From JANXSD01 sp043758125 (lineage in GTDB: Bacteria; Bacteroidota; Bacteroidia; AKYH767-A; OLB10), in contig JAYVOC010000281.1 in the NCBI GenBank assembly GCA_043758125.1, positions 1 through 13,344 of the forward strand: DNA of 13,344 nucleotides, given 5' to 3'. Positions 1-7,257 of the stretch are shown here, piece after piece. Below the pieces are notes generated by a model that was not told the origin of the DNA, searched no databases, and was given only the letters and a program-made list of their open reading frames with translations. How positions within the stretch are numbered: the first letter of the stretch is position 1; each line of letters begins with the position of its first letter. The position numbers and the translations under genes were made by a program.

Positions 1-333
1 CGTGGTTCGGAAACAAGAATTCCTTCAATTAATGCCTATACATTTGATAATTTTCAAATCAATTTTTCGGAAATGAATGTGGTAAATCCAAATGAACAAA
101 AGATAAATCTCACGAAAAAAGAAAATGCTTTATTAAAATTACTAATAGAGAGAAAAAATGAAGTAGTTTCTCGTGAGCATATTCTAGAAACTGTGTGGGG
201 ATATGACATCTATCCTTCTACTCGTACCATTGATAATTTTATCGTTACTTTTCGTAAATATTTCGAAATAGATCCAGGTAATCCAAAGCACTTTCATTCG
301 GTGAGAGGCGTTGGTTACAAGTTTACAGATTAA
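1..333 (+). CDS. OmpR/PhoB-family response regulator, C-terminal fragment cut by left window edge
   Basis: The frame is open from base 1 to the TAA at 331-333, so the Met at position 73 is internal and the true start lies outside the window. The visible 110 residues are a winged-helix DNA-binding domain of the OmpR/PhoB type. They show the LTKKE start of the first helix, the SREHILETVWG segment before the recognition helix, TRTIDNFIVTFRKYF for the recognition helix, and the wing ending VRGVGYKF. The receiver domain with the phospho-acceptor Asp is missing. By family knowledge it binds promoter DNA when phosphorylated by a sensor kinase. No kinase is visible on this side, and its target genes cannot be inferred. 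Family assignment is firm; specific identity is unknown. Confidence 0.9.
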   Translation, partial: RGSETRIPSINAYTFDNFQINFSEMNVVNPNEQKINLTKKENALLKLLIERKNEVVSREHILETVWGYDIYPSTRTIDNFIVTFRKYFEIDPGNPKHFHSVRGVGYKFTD

Positions 334-624
334 TTTAGTGTACTGTATATGAATTAAATCAATAATGTAAGTAATTCATTTAATTAATCTATTTTTTTAA
401 ACAATTCATCTATTTTTAACACTTGTATCTTTCTAAGCTATAGTAGTTAAAGAAATGTATTCTACTAATATAAGTTCATTAATTGTTTAAAAGAAAAAGA
501 ACATTCAAAATTACCCTTGCATGGCATTATAAAAAAGTACTAACTTAGAGCCATAGGCTGCCATTGTTTTATTGGTGGTCTCAATTTATAGAACCAAAAA
601 ATACATCTAAAACAAATAAATTAA
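334..624. other. AT-rich intergenic region ahead of the metalloprotease gene
   Basis: This gap holds no credible open frame. It contains a weak terminator-like hairpin just after the regulator (listed separately), a short imperfect direct repeat (aattcat followed by atctattttt, near 374-399 and again near 403-420), and a tiny AGCC-ATA-GGCT hairpin at 549-559. A possible Bacteroidota -7 element, TACCCTTG at 512-519, differs by one base from TAnnTTTG, but no TTTG lies at the usual distance upstream. The promoter of the next gene must lie here, yet I cannot fix it. The leader directly before the ATG is A-rich with no Shine-Dalgarno sequence, as is usual in this phylum. Confidence 0.5.
352..398 (+). 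terminator. Weak candidate terminator after the left response regulator
   Basis: The 8-base arms aattaaat (352-359) and atttaatt (378-385) can pair. Seven T residues follow shortly after at 392-398. The stem has no GC pairs and the loop is long (18 bases), so it would be a poor intrinsic terminator. It could be chance in such AT-rich DNA. Confidence 0.25.
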
Positions 625-2838
625 ATGAAGAAAAATTACATCGCTGCGCTAGCACTTGTGGTAGGAATGTTTACCAACACTTGGGCGCAATCACAAAGAA
701 GTTGTGCTACAATGCAACACCTGCAAATGCAAATGCAAGCTGATCCAGGGTTGGCAGCTAGAATGCAACAAATTGAATACAAATCACAACAAATTATAAC
801 TGGCAATGCACAAAATAAAACAACAGCAGTAATTGTAATTCCCGTTGTTGTTCACGTTGTATATAATACTGCCGCCCAAAATATTTCTGATGCGCAAGTG
901 CAATCTCAAATTGATGTTTTAAATGAAGATTTTCGTAAATTAAATGCCGATGCGTCATTAACACCATCTGTATATGCTGGACGTGCTGTTGATTGTCAAA
1001 TTCAATTTTGTCTTGCACAAAGAGATCCTAATGGTCTAGCAACAACAGGTATTGTTCGTAAATCAACTACTACAACATCTTTCTCAAGCAATGATGGAAT
1101 TAAGTCTGCAACGTCTGCTACATCTGGTGGTGACAACGCTTGGAATTCTACTCAATATTTAAATTTATGGTCAGGAAACCTTGGCGGTGGATTATTAGGA
1201 TACGCTCAGTTTCCTGGAGGTGCAGCTTCAACGGATGGAGTTGTAATTCTTTATACTGCTTTTGGTCGTGTTGGAAATGTAGGTGCACCTTATAACAAAG
1301 GGCGTACTGCTACACATGAAATTGGTCATTGGTTAAATCTTCGTCATATTTGGGGTGATGCCAATTGTGGAGATGATTTTGTTACTGATACTCCTACCCA
1401 ACAAACATCAAATTTTGGATGTCCTACTTTTCCACATGTAACATGTTCAAATGGTACTGGTGATATGTCGATGAATTATATGGATTATACTGATGATGCT
1501 TGCATGTATATGTTTTCAGCAGGACAATCATCACGTATGTCGGCTGCTATTTCAAGTTCAAGACCAGGTATTCTTACTTCTCAAGGATGCGTTCCTGTAA
1601 CTGGTGGAACATGTTCAATACCTGCTGGATTATCTTCATCAGCAATTACAACTTCTTCTGCAACTATTTCTTGGGGAGCTGCTTCTGGAGCTGTTTCATA
1701 TAACGTACAATACCGTATTGTAGGTGCTGCATCTTGGATTTCGACTACAAGTTCAACAACTTCAATTAGTCTTTCTGGATTAGCTTCATCTTCTAATTAT
1801 GAATTCCAAATACAAACTGTTTGTTCTGCAGGTCCAAGTGCGTTCTCTGGTTCTGGAACTTTTACAACAGGAACAGTTTCTACTACTTGTAATGTAGCTA
1901 CAGGATTATCTTCATCAGCGATAACAACTTCAAGTGCAACTATTTCTTGGGGTGCAGCAACAGGAGCTGTTTCTTATGCAATTCAATATCGTATTGTTGG
2001 TGCTGCATCATGGATTTCAACAACAAGCTCAACAACATCAAAGGCTCTTTCTGGATTAACTTCTGCTTCTAATTATGAATTCCAAGTACAAACAGTTTGT
2101 AGTGCTGGGTCAAGTGCATTCTCTGCATCTGGATTATTTACAACATCAACAGTTGTAACTGGTTGTTCAGATATCTATGAGCCAAACAATACTAGAACTA
2201 CTGGCGCATTGATATCAGTAAATACAACCATATCAGGACTCATTGGTATATCTGGGGATAATGATTATTACAAATTTGTAACAACTACTGGACTAACAAA
2301 CATAAAAGCTATTTTAGATCAACTTCCTGCTGATTATGATTTGAAACTTTATAATTCATCTGGAACAACGCTTACTACTTCTCAGAATGGCGGAACAACA
2401 GCTGAACAAATTATTCGTAATACTACAACGGCTGCTACTTATTATTTACGTGTTTATGGTTACTCCGGTGCTAACAATGCAACTTCGTGTTACCATTTAA
2501 CAGTTAATACAAGTGGAACTAGTTTCCGTACTGCAAATCAGTTAGCTGACGAAGGTTCATTAAATGCACTTAAAATTAATGGAATCGATGAATTAAGTGT
2601 TTATCCAAATCCTGCAACTGATAAATTAAATCTTAATTTCTTTATCACTGAAAATGCTACGATTACTGCAAACGTAATTGATATGATTGGTAAAACAGTA
2701 ATGAATCAAAATTTCACTGCTCAAGAAGGCTTTAATCAATCTGCGCTTGACATATCATCTTTAAATAATGGTATCTATTTCTTAAGAATACAACAAAACG
2801 ATCAAATTGTTGTAAAGAAATTTGTTGTGAAGCATTGA
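625..2838 (+). CDS. Secreted M43-family (pappalysin-like) zinc metalloprotease with FnIII repeats, PPC domain and T9SS sorting tail
   Basis: This 737-residue protein is a predicted extracellular endopeptidase. Residues 1-21 form a signal peptide (MKK, hydrophobic core, cleavage after TWA-Q). Cys27 sits in an RSCATM segment where related M43 proteins often have RxCGT; a latency-switch role is inference. The catalytic domain (about 50-320) has the metzincin zinc motif HEIGHWLNLRH with His231, Glu232, His235 and His241. The Met-turn is NYMDY with Met286, followed by the DDACMYMF segment typical of M43. Two 92-residue fibronectin-III repeats start at Cys330 and Cys422. A bacterial pre-peptidase C-terminal domain (about 514-635, beginning SDIYEPNNT) follows. 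Residues 656-737 are a T9SS type A sorting domain (VYPNPATDKL... ending VVKKFVVKH), which implies transport across the outer membrane and removal of the tail. The start is the only ATG that gives a proper signal peptide. A strong hairpin follows the gene, so it is probably monocistronic. The natural substrate is unknown. Confidence 0.93.
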   Translation: MKKNYIAALALVVGMFTNTWAQSQRSCATMQHLQMQMQADPGLAARMQQIEYKSQQIITGNAQNKTTAVIVIPVVVHVVYNTAAQNISDAQVQSQIDVLNEDFRKLNADASLTPSVYAGRAVDCQIQFCLAQRDPNGLATTGIVRKSTTTTSFSSNDGIKSATSATSGGDNAWNSTQYLNLWSGNLGGGLLGYAQFPGGAASTDGVVILYTAFGRVGNVGAPYNKGRTATHEIGHWLNLRHIWGDANCGDDFVTDTPTQQTSNFGCPTFPHVTCSNGTGDMSMNYMDYTDDACMYMFSAGQSSRMSAAISSSRPGILTSQGCVPVTGGTCSIPAGLSSSAITTSSATISWGAASGAVSYNVQYRIVGAASWISTTSSTTSISLSGLASSSNYEFQIQTVCSAGPSAFSGSGTFTTGTVSTTCNVATGLSSSAITTSSATISWGAATGAVSYAIQYRIVGAASWISTTSSTTSKALSGLTSASNYEFQVQTVCSAGSSAFSASGLFTTSTVVTGCSDIYEPNNTRTTGALISVNTTISGLIGISGDNDYYKFVTTTGLTNIKAILDQLPADYDLKLYNSSGTTLTTSQNGGTTAEQIIRNTTTAATYYLRVYGYSGANNATSCYHLTVNTSGTSFRTANQLADEGSLNALKINGIDELSVYPNPATDKLNLNFFITENATITANVIDMIGKTVMNQNFTAQEGFNQSALDISSLNNGIYFLRIQQNDQIVVKKFVVKH
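1612..2163 (+). repeat. Tandem 2 x 276-bp fibronectin type III coding repeat
   Basis: Two exactly 92-codon units lie back to back, at 1612-1887 and 1888-2163. Each begins with a Cys codon and a third Cys opens the next domain. By my hand alignment the proteins match at 74 of 92 positions. In the two longest identical stretches (19 and 18 residues) 14 of 37 codons differ only synonymously, including a TCT/AGT serine swap. The duplication is therefore not recent, and the protein has been held constant by selection or by common ancestry of the repeat type. Confidence 0.9.
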
Positions 2839-2854
2839 TATAAATAAATATTTG

Positions 2855-2892
2855 AAGAAAGCCTCCGTGTATACGGGGGCTTTCTTATTTTC
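2855..2892 (+). terminator. Strong intrinsic terminator of the metalloprotease gene
   Basis: The arm AAGAAAGCCTCCGT (2855-2868) pairs with ACGGGGGCTTTCTT (2873-2886) around the 4-base loop GTAT, giving 14 pairs with one T-G wobble. The T-rich run ATTTTC follows. It begins 16 bases after the stop codon and ends about 30 bases before the next gene, so the nuclease gene needs its own promoter or read-through. Confidence 0.9.
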
Positions 2893-2921
2893 GTACTGAA
2901 TCAATTTAATAATCTAATCTC

Positions 2922-5684
2922 GTGCAAAAAACTTTTCTAACAAACGTTGTTCAAGCAGTTAAATCGTATAATCTTCCAGATACTTTAGTAATATTTCCAA
3001 CGAGAAGAGCTTGTTCGGCATTCAGAGATGAATTAGCAACCGACCTTCAAAAAGCTTCTTGGTTACCAACAATTCTCCCAATACGTGATCTACTATTACA
3101 ATTAAGTCCTTTACCGGTAGCAGATGATAATACATTGTTAATGGAGCTTTTTAAGGTGTATGAAAAGCTATATCCAAGTGATAATCTTGAAATTTTTTTA
3201 ACATGGGGACAACAATTAATTGACGATTTTAATGAAATTGATCGTCAAATGGTTTCTGCCGAACAACTTTTTCAAAAAGTAATTGATGTAAAAAGTATTG
3301 AAAATATTTTTGCTCTTGAGGAAGTAGATTTTGCACACTTCAAAGAGTTTTGGTCGCAATTTTCTTCTGAAAATATTACACCATTACGTCATGAATTTTT
3401 AAGTTATTGGGAGATGCTTCCAAATTTATATATAAATTATAAAAAACATTTATTAGAATTACAAATTTCTTACGAAGGAATGTCGTGGGCATTCGCTGCA
3501 CTAACAATAAATAACAATACCTATTTTGACAATTTTAGCAAAGTAGTTTTTGCAGGATTTTATGCATTTACAAAATCTGAAGAAACAATAATAAAATATT
3601 TAGAATCAATTGGAAAAGTAGTTTTATTTAAAGATGCTGACAATTGGTATATTGAAGAAAAATATCGGGAGGCAGGCCGCTTTTTCAGAAAAGGAATTTT
3701 AAGTAAAGCTGAAATTCCTTGGACTGAATCTTTATTATCAACTACTTCAAAAGATATATTCATAAGTGGTATTGGAGGGAGAGCAGCAATGGCTCGAGAA
3801 CTTGCTATAAGTGTTTATGAAAAATTGAACGATAAATCTGAAGATGTTCTTAAAAGGTCCGTTGTAGTTTTACCTGATGACAGTTTACTTTTCCCCTTTT
3901 TAGATCACTGCTCTCGATTGGGATTAGCAACGAATCCATCAATGGGCTTTCCATTAACACACCATCCTTTACTGCAGCTTTTACATAGTATTAAAAGCAT
4001 TCGGAAGCAATTAACAGAACATCAAGGTGAATGGTTCATTGTTGAACAATCTAAATGGATGCTAGAACATCCCTTATTAAAGACAATGTTGTTAGAAAAG
4101 GATCGATTACAACTTGAATCCATAAGTAAAAATATTTTTATTGACACTATTAATTCTCCTTTTTCTGCATTGCTATTAAAGGTACCTACTACTGTAATTG
4201 AAGAAGAAAAAATAATATCAGAATTTCTTCATGCATTAGATTCATCAAAATTAAGTGGCATAGAAGGATTAAGAGAATCAGTGCAAAAAGAATCCAAATT
4301 AGTTTGGATCCAATTAAAACCGTATTACAACAAACTATCAATAGTGTCATGGTGGAAATTATATTTAGGTGTTATTGATAAAATACGAATACCATTTAGA
4401 AGTGAACAAAATGTAGGTGTTCAAGTAATGGGATTCCTTGAAACAAGAATATTAGATTACGAATATGTTTTCATTGCTTCCATGAATGAAGGAACCTTAC
4501 CAGGAAATAGTACACCAAAATCGCTTATCCCCTACTCTCTCCGCAAAGCATACCAACTGCCATGCAGAGAAGAGCAGGACGCTGTAACTGCATATCACTT
4601 TTATAGACTATTGCAAAGAGCCGGGCATATTCATTTTTTTTACAACAGTGATATGAATGATATGGGTGGTGGTGAAAGGAGTCGTTTTCTATTTCAATTG
4701 CATCATGAATTAAAAGAGTCAAATTCAAAAATTAATTTCAACTATTTACAGATTGAAAACAATCTTATTAGCAACCCATCTAATGAAATTGTAATTGAAA
4801 AGTCAGATGCCATAATTAGTATCTTAAAAAATAAATTTGTAGAAAATTTTGCCGAAAAAGAATTTAGTGGTTTATCTGCATCATCTATTAATGAATATAT
4901 TGCCTGCTCATTGCGATTTTATTTCAACCAAATTGCAGGTTTGAAGGAGCAAGAAATACATGACACGATAGATCCGAGTGTTTTTGGTAATATATTTCAC
5001 GAAGCAATACATAAAATTTATGAGCATAATGAAATATTAACCAGTGAAATAATTGAAAGTAAGCTAACTATTTTAAAAGAATTTGTAACAAATGCTATTC
5101 ATGAAAAATTTAAATCAACGCCATTATCAGGAAATGATTTCTTGATGCAAGGAGTATTATACGATTTACTTTACAGAGTATTACAAACAGATCTTGAAGA
5201 ACTTCCGTTGAAGTTGATTGGATTAGAAAAACGAATTCAAAAATCTATTCAAATTGAAAATGTAGGAAACGTTTTGATAAAGGGAATTATTGACAGAATT
5301 GATGAAAAAGATAATTACATCCGGATATTAGATTATAAAACTGGAAATGATAAATTAAATTTACCAGAGGATATCTCAAAATTATTTATTGATCCCGCAT
5401 TTAAAACATCATTACAACTTTTATTTTATGTTCATTTATCTAAAGATATAATCCAAGATAAAAGTGTTAAAGCTGGCTTATTTAAGCTGAAAAAAATTAA
5501 AGAAGGCGTAGATTATTTAACAAAAAAAATCCCAATTGACACTGAAATAATAGCTTCATTTGAAAATAATCTTAGTAAACTAATCTCTGAAATATTTAAT
5601 CCATCAATTCCATTCAAACAAACGGAAGATTACGATCAATGTCAATATTGTTCTTATAATGGAATTTGCAATAGACTTGGGTAA
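2922..5684 (+). CDS. AddB-like PD-(D/E)XK nuclease with degenerate helicase region and Fe-S staple
   Basis: This 920-residue protein is probably a DNA exonuclease for double-strand break processing, related to the AddB subunit of AddAB. It starts at GTG 2922: an in-frame TAA lies at 2910-2912, and the N-terminus reaches the conserved VIFPTRRA segment about 22 residues in. I see no Walker A motif, so the N-terminal two-thirds looks like a helicase fold that has lost ATP binding. The segment VFIASMNEGTLP resembles AddB-type helicase motifs. The nuclease domain has the His693 motif (FGNIFHEAIH), Asp791 in GIIDRID, and the Asp804-Tyr805-Lys806 core in LDYKTG. Cys662 (YIACSLRF) plus C-terminal Cys907, Cys910 and Cys916 match the four-cysteine 4Fe-4S staple known from AddB and Cas4-like nucleases. 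No addA-like gene is in the window. The stop codon touches that of the opposing gene. Family assignment is strong; calling it AddB proper is inference. Confidence 0.88.
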   Translation: MQKTFLTNVVQAVKSYNLPDTLVIFPTRRACSAFRDELATDLQKASWLPTILPIRDLLLQLSPLPVADDNTLLMELFKVYEKLYPSDNLEIFLTWGQQLIDDFNEIDRQMVSAEQLFQKVIDVKSIENIFALEEVDFAHFKEFWSQFSSENITPLRHEFLSYWEMLPNLYINYKKHLLELQISYEGMSWAFAALTINNNTYFDNFSKVVFAGFYAFTKSEETIIKYLESIGKVVLFKDADNWYIEEKYREAGRFFRKGILSKAEIPWTESLLSTTSKDIFISGIGGRAAMARELAISVYEKLNDKSEDVLKRSVVVLPDDSLLFPFLDHCSRLGLATNPSMGFPLTHHPLLQLLHSIKSIRKQLTEHQGEWFIVEQSKWMLEHPLLKTMLLEKDRLQLESISKNIFIDTINSPFSALLLKVPTTVIEEEKIISEFLHALDSSKLSGIEGLRESVQKESKLVWIQLKPYYNKLSIVSWWKLYLGVIDKIRIPFRSEQNVGVQVMGFLETRILDYEYVFIASMNEGTLPGNSTPKSLIPYSLRKAYQLPCREEQDAVTAYHFYRLLQRAGHIHFFYNSDMNDMGGGERSRFLFQLHHELKESNSKINFNYLQIENNLISNPSNEIVIEKSDAIISILKNKFVENFAEKEFSGLSASSINEYIACSLRFYFNQIAGLKEQEIHDTIDPSVFGNIFHEAIHKIYEHNEILTSEIIESKLTILKEFVTNAIHEKFKSTPLSGNDFLMQGVLYDLLYRVLQTDLEELPLKLIGLEKRIQKSIQIENVGNVLIKGIIDRIDEKDNYIRILDYKTGNDKLNLPEDISKLFIDPAFKTSLQLLFYVHLSKDIIQDKSVKAGLFKLKKIKEGVDYLTKKIPIDTEIIASFENNLSKLISEIFNPSIPFKQTEDYDQCQYCSYNGICNRLG

Positions 5685-6044
5685 CTAATTCCTAGGCCTT
5701 TCATACCGATCATTTAAGTAATCTATTAGTGAAGTAGCCATTGCGAGTACAATGCTAAATAGCATAGCGACCCAAAAACCATTTACTTTAAATCCTTTTT
5801 GTAAAATATGAGAAGTAATTAAGATGATTAAAGCATTAATAACTAAGAGAAAGAATCCAAGGGTAACAACAGTTATTGGTAAGGTTAAGAAGATTAATAT
5901 TGGTTTTACAAACACATTCATCACAATTAGAACGAAGGACACCAATATTGCCATACCTATACTTGTAACTTCGACGCCAGGCATTAATGTAGCAATTAAG
6001 AATATTGCAACTGCAGTGGAAAGAACTCTTGCTAAAAAATTCAT
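5685..6044 (-). CDS. Small four-helix membrane protein, phage holin family 4 (YvlD-like)
   Basis: This 119-residue, very hydrophobic protein has about four membrane helices (roughly 5-22, 28-45, 48-78 with a kink, and 88-108) and a charged tail, NDRYERPRN. The block NVFVKPILIFLTLPITVVTL is the signature of Pfam Phage_holin_4_2. The family name is misleading: most members are chromosomal inner-membrane proteins of unknown role, and there is no endolysin or other phage gene here. The stop codon, read as CTA on the plus strand at 5685-5687, immediately follows the TAA of the convergent nuclease gene. It lies 70 bases downstream of the transporter gene on the same strand and may share its transcript. 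No specific function can be given. Confidence 0.85.
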   Translation of the reverse strand: MNFLARVLSTAVAIFLIATLMPGVEVTSIGMAILVSFVLIVMNVFVKPILIFLTLPITVVTLGFFLLVINALIILITSHILQKGFKVNGFWVAMLFSIVLAMATSLIDYLNDRYERPRN

Positions 6045-6114
6045 GAAATGTTTTTTACAAAACTATATTAATATTTACAAAATTAAAAGAGTTAAGCTAA
6101 TATTTATAGATGAC

Positions 6115-7200
6115 TTAAGATTTCTTAAAGCTATTTTTTCCAGGATCAGGTAATTCGTCTCCCAAAAGATAACCTAATGGCTTTAAATGCTCGACACGGT
6201 CCAAAATTACTTTTATAATTGCTGTTAATGGGATTGAGAGAAACATACCAGCAACGCCCCAAATTGCACCTCCAATTAAGACAACTATGATAGAAACTAA
6301 AGCATTAATTTTAACTTTAGATGCGACTATTTTTGGTACAATAAAATTATTATCTATAAATTGAACAAGCGTATATGCCATTAAAACAAAAAAGGCATCT
6401 GTAGGTGATTTAGTTGCAAAAGCTAAAATCATAGGCAAAGCTATAGCTATTATTCCACCGATATAAGGAATAATATTAAGTAGAGCACCTATAATTCCAA
6501 GCAAAATCGCGTAATCTAACCCGATAATTAGCAAACCAACCGAATTTAAAAAAGCAACTAAAACTGCTTCAATTAATAATCCTAATAGATAATTCTGTAT
6601 CAATGATTTTGATTGTTCAAGTACATCAACAACAGTAGCATGTTTTTCTCTAGAAAAGAGTTTGCTTATAAAATTTAGCAATAAAGGTTTGTAATAAAGT
6701 ATCATAAATGTGTAAACTGGAATTAAAAAAGCAATAATGAACACTCCACTGATTGTTGATAATGTTTGACCAATCATGGAAGAACTAGAATTTAACCCTT
6801 CGTTTTCCATTTTAACTAACCATAATTTAATTTTATATTTACTTACATTAAAATTTTGTGATACCCATCCAATGATATCATTAATCATTGTGTTAAATTT
6901 AATTTTCAATTGAGGAAATGCATCACTAAATAAACTTGCTTGTGAAGCAATAAAATAAAACAGTCCAACAAATAATATCAATGCAAATAATAATGCAATG
7001 AATATTGCAACTACCCTATTTGTTTTTTTAGATGTCAAAAAATTCACAATTGGGTTTATTAAAATTGCAAAAACAAAAGAATATATTATCGGCAATATAA
7101 TATCCTGAGAAATATACAAAGCATAAACTGTTGCTACTAATCCAATTAAAACTTGTGAGTATTTTAAGTAATAAGGCAAATTTTGCTCTTTTTCTATCAT
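6115..7200 (-). CDS. AI-2E family transporter (PerM/YhhT/UPF0118-type membrane protein)
   Basis: This 361-residue inner-membrane protein has the usual length and layout of the AI-2E/UPF0118 family. A pair of N-terminal helices (about 15-55) and a third (about 60-85) precede a soluble stretch (about 88-145). A cluster of C-terminal helices follows. Family signatures are NIIPYIGGIIA from Asn242, the QFIDNNFIVPKIV segment around residues 279-291, and the closing GVAGMFLSIPLTAIIK helix. Members include the E. coli AI-2 exporter TqsA and Na+/H+ antiporter-like proteins, so the substrate cannot be set from sequence and quorum-signal export should not be assumed. The ATG at 7200 gives the expected short cytoplasmic start. 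It sits between the GH85 gene (57-base gap upstream) and the small membrane protein gene (70-base gap downstream), all on the minus strand. Confidence 0.92.
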   Translation of the reverse strand: MIEKEQNLPYYLKYSQVLIGLVATVYALYISQDIILPIIYSFVFAILINPIVNFLTSKKTNRVVAIFIALLFALILFVGLFYFIASQASLFSDAFPQLKIKFNTMINDIIGWVSQNFNVSKYKIKLWLVKMENEGLNSSSSMIGQTLSTISGVFIIAFLIPVYTFMILYYKPLLLNFISKLFSREKHATVVDVLEQSKSLIQNYLLGLLIEAVLVAFLNSVGLLIIGLDYAILLGIIGALLNIIPYIGGIIAIALPMILAFATKSPTDAFFVLMAYTLVQFIDNNFIVPKIVASKVKINALVSIIVVLIGGAIWGVAGMFLSIPLTAIIKVILDRVEHLKPLGYLLGDELPDPGKNSFKKS

Positions 7201-7257
7201 CTGTATTTAAAGTATAAATATTAACAAAATAATTCTTTTATAAATAAATCGTTCTAT

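Noticed and set aside
549..559. AGCC-ATA-GGCT hairpin as a regulatory RNA element.
   Set aside because: Four base pairs with a 3-base loop is too small to distinguish from chance.
794..1018. A minus-strand open frame of 74 codons within the protease gene.
   Set aside because: It is rich in His and Gln because it reads antisense to Asn/Gln/Val-rich codons, and the opposing frame is a clear protease.
1612..2163. A CRISPR-like or satellite repeat.
   Set aside because: The repeat is in frame, codes for fibronectin-III modules and has only two long units.
5685..6044. A phage holin and therefore a prophage or lysis cassette.
   Set aside because: The family is mostly chromosomal despite its name, and no endolysin, capsid, integrase or attachment site is present.
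5824..6153. A 109-codon open frame on the plus strand.
   Set aside because: It lies antisense to the small membrane protein and part of the transporter gene, has no recognisable domain, and is rich in Lys/Ile/Thr as expected from a shadow of hydrophobic coding DNA.
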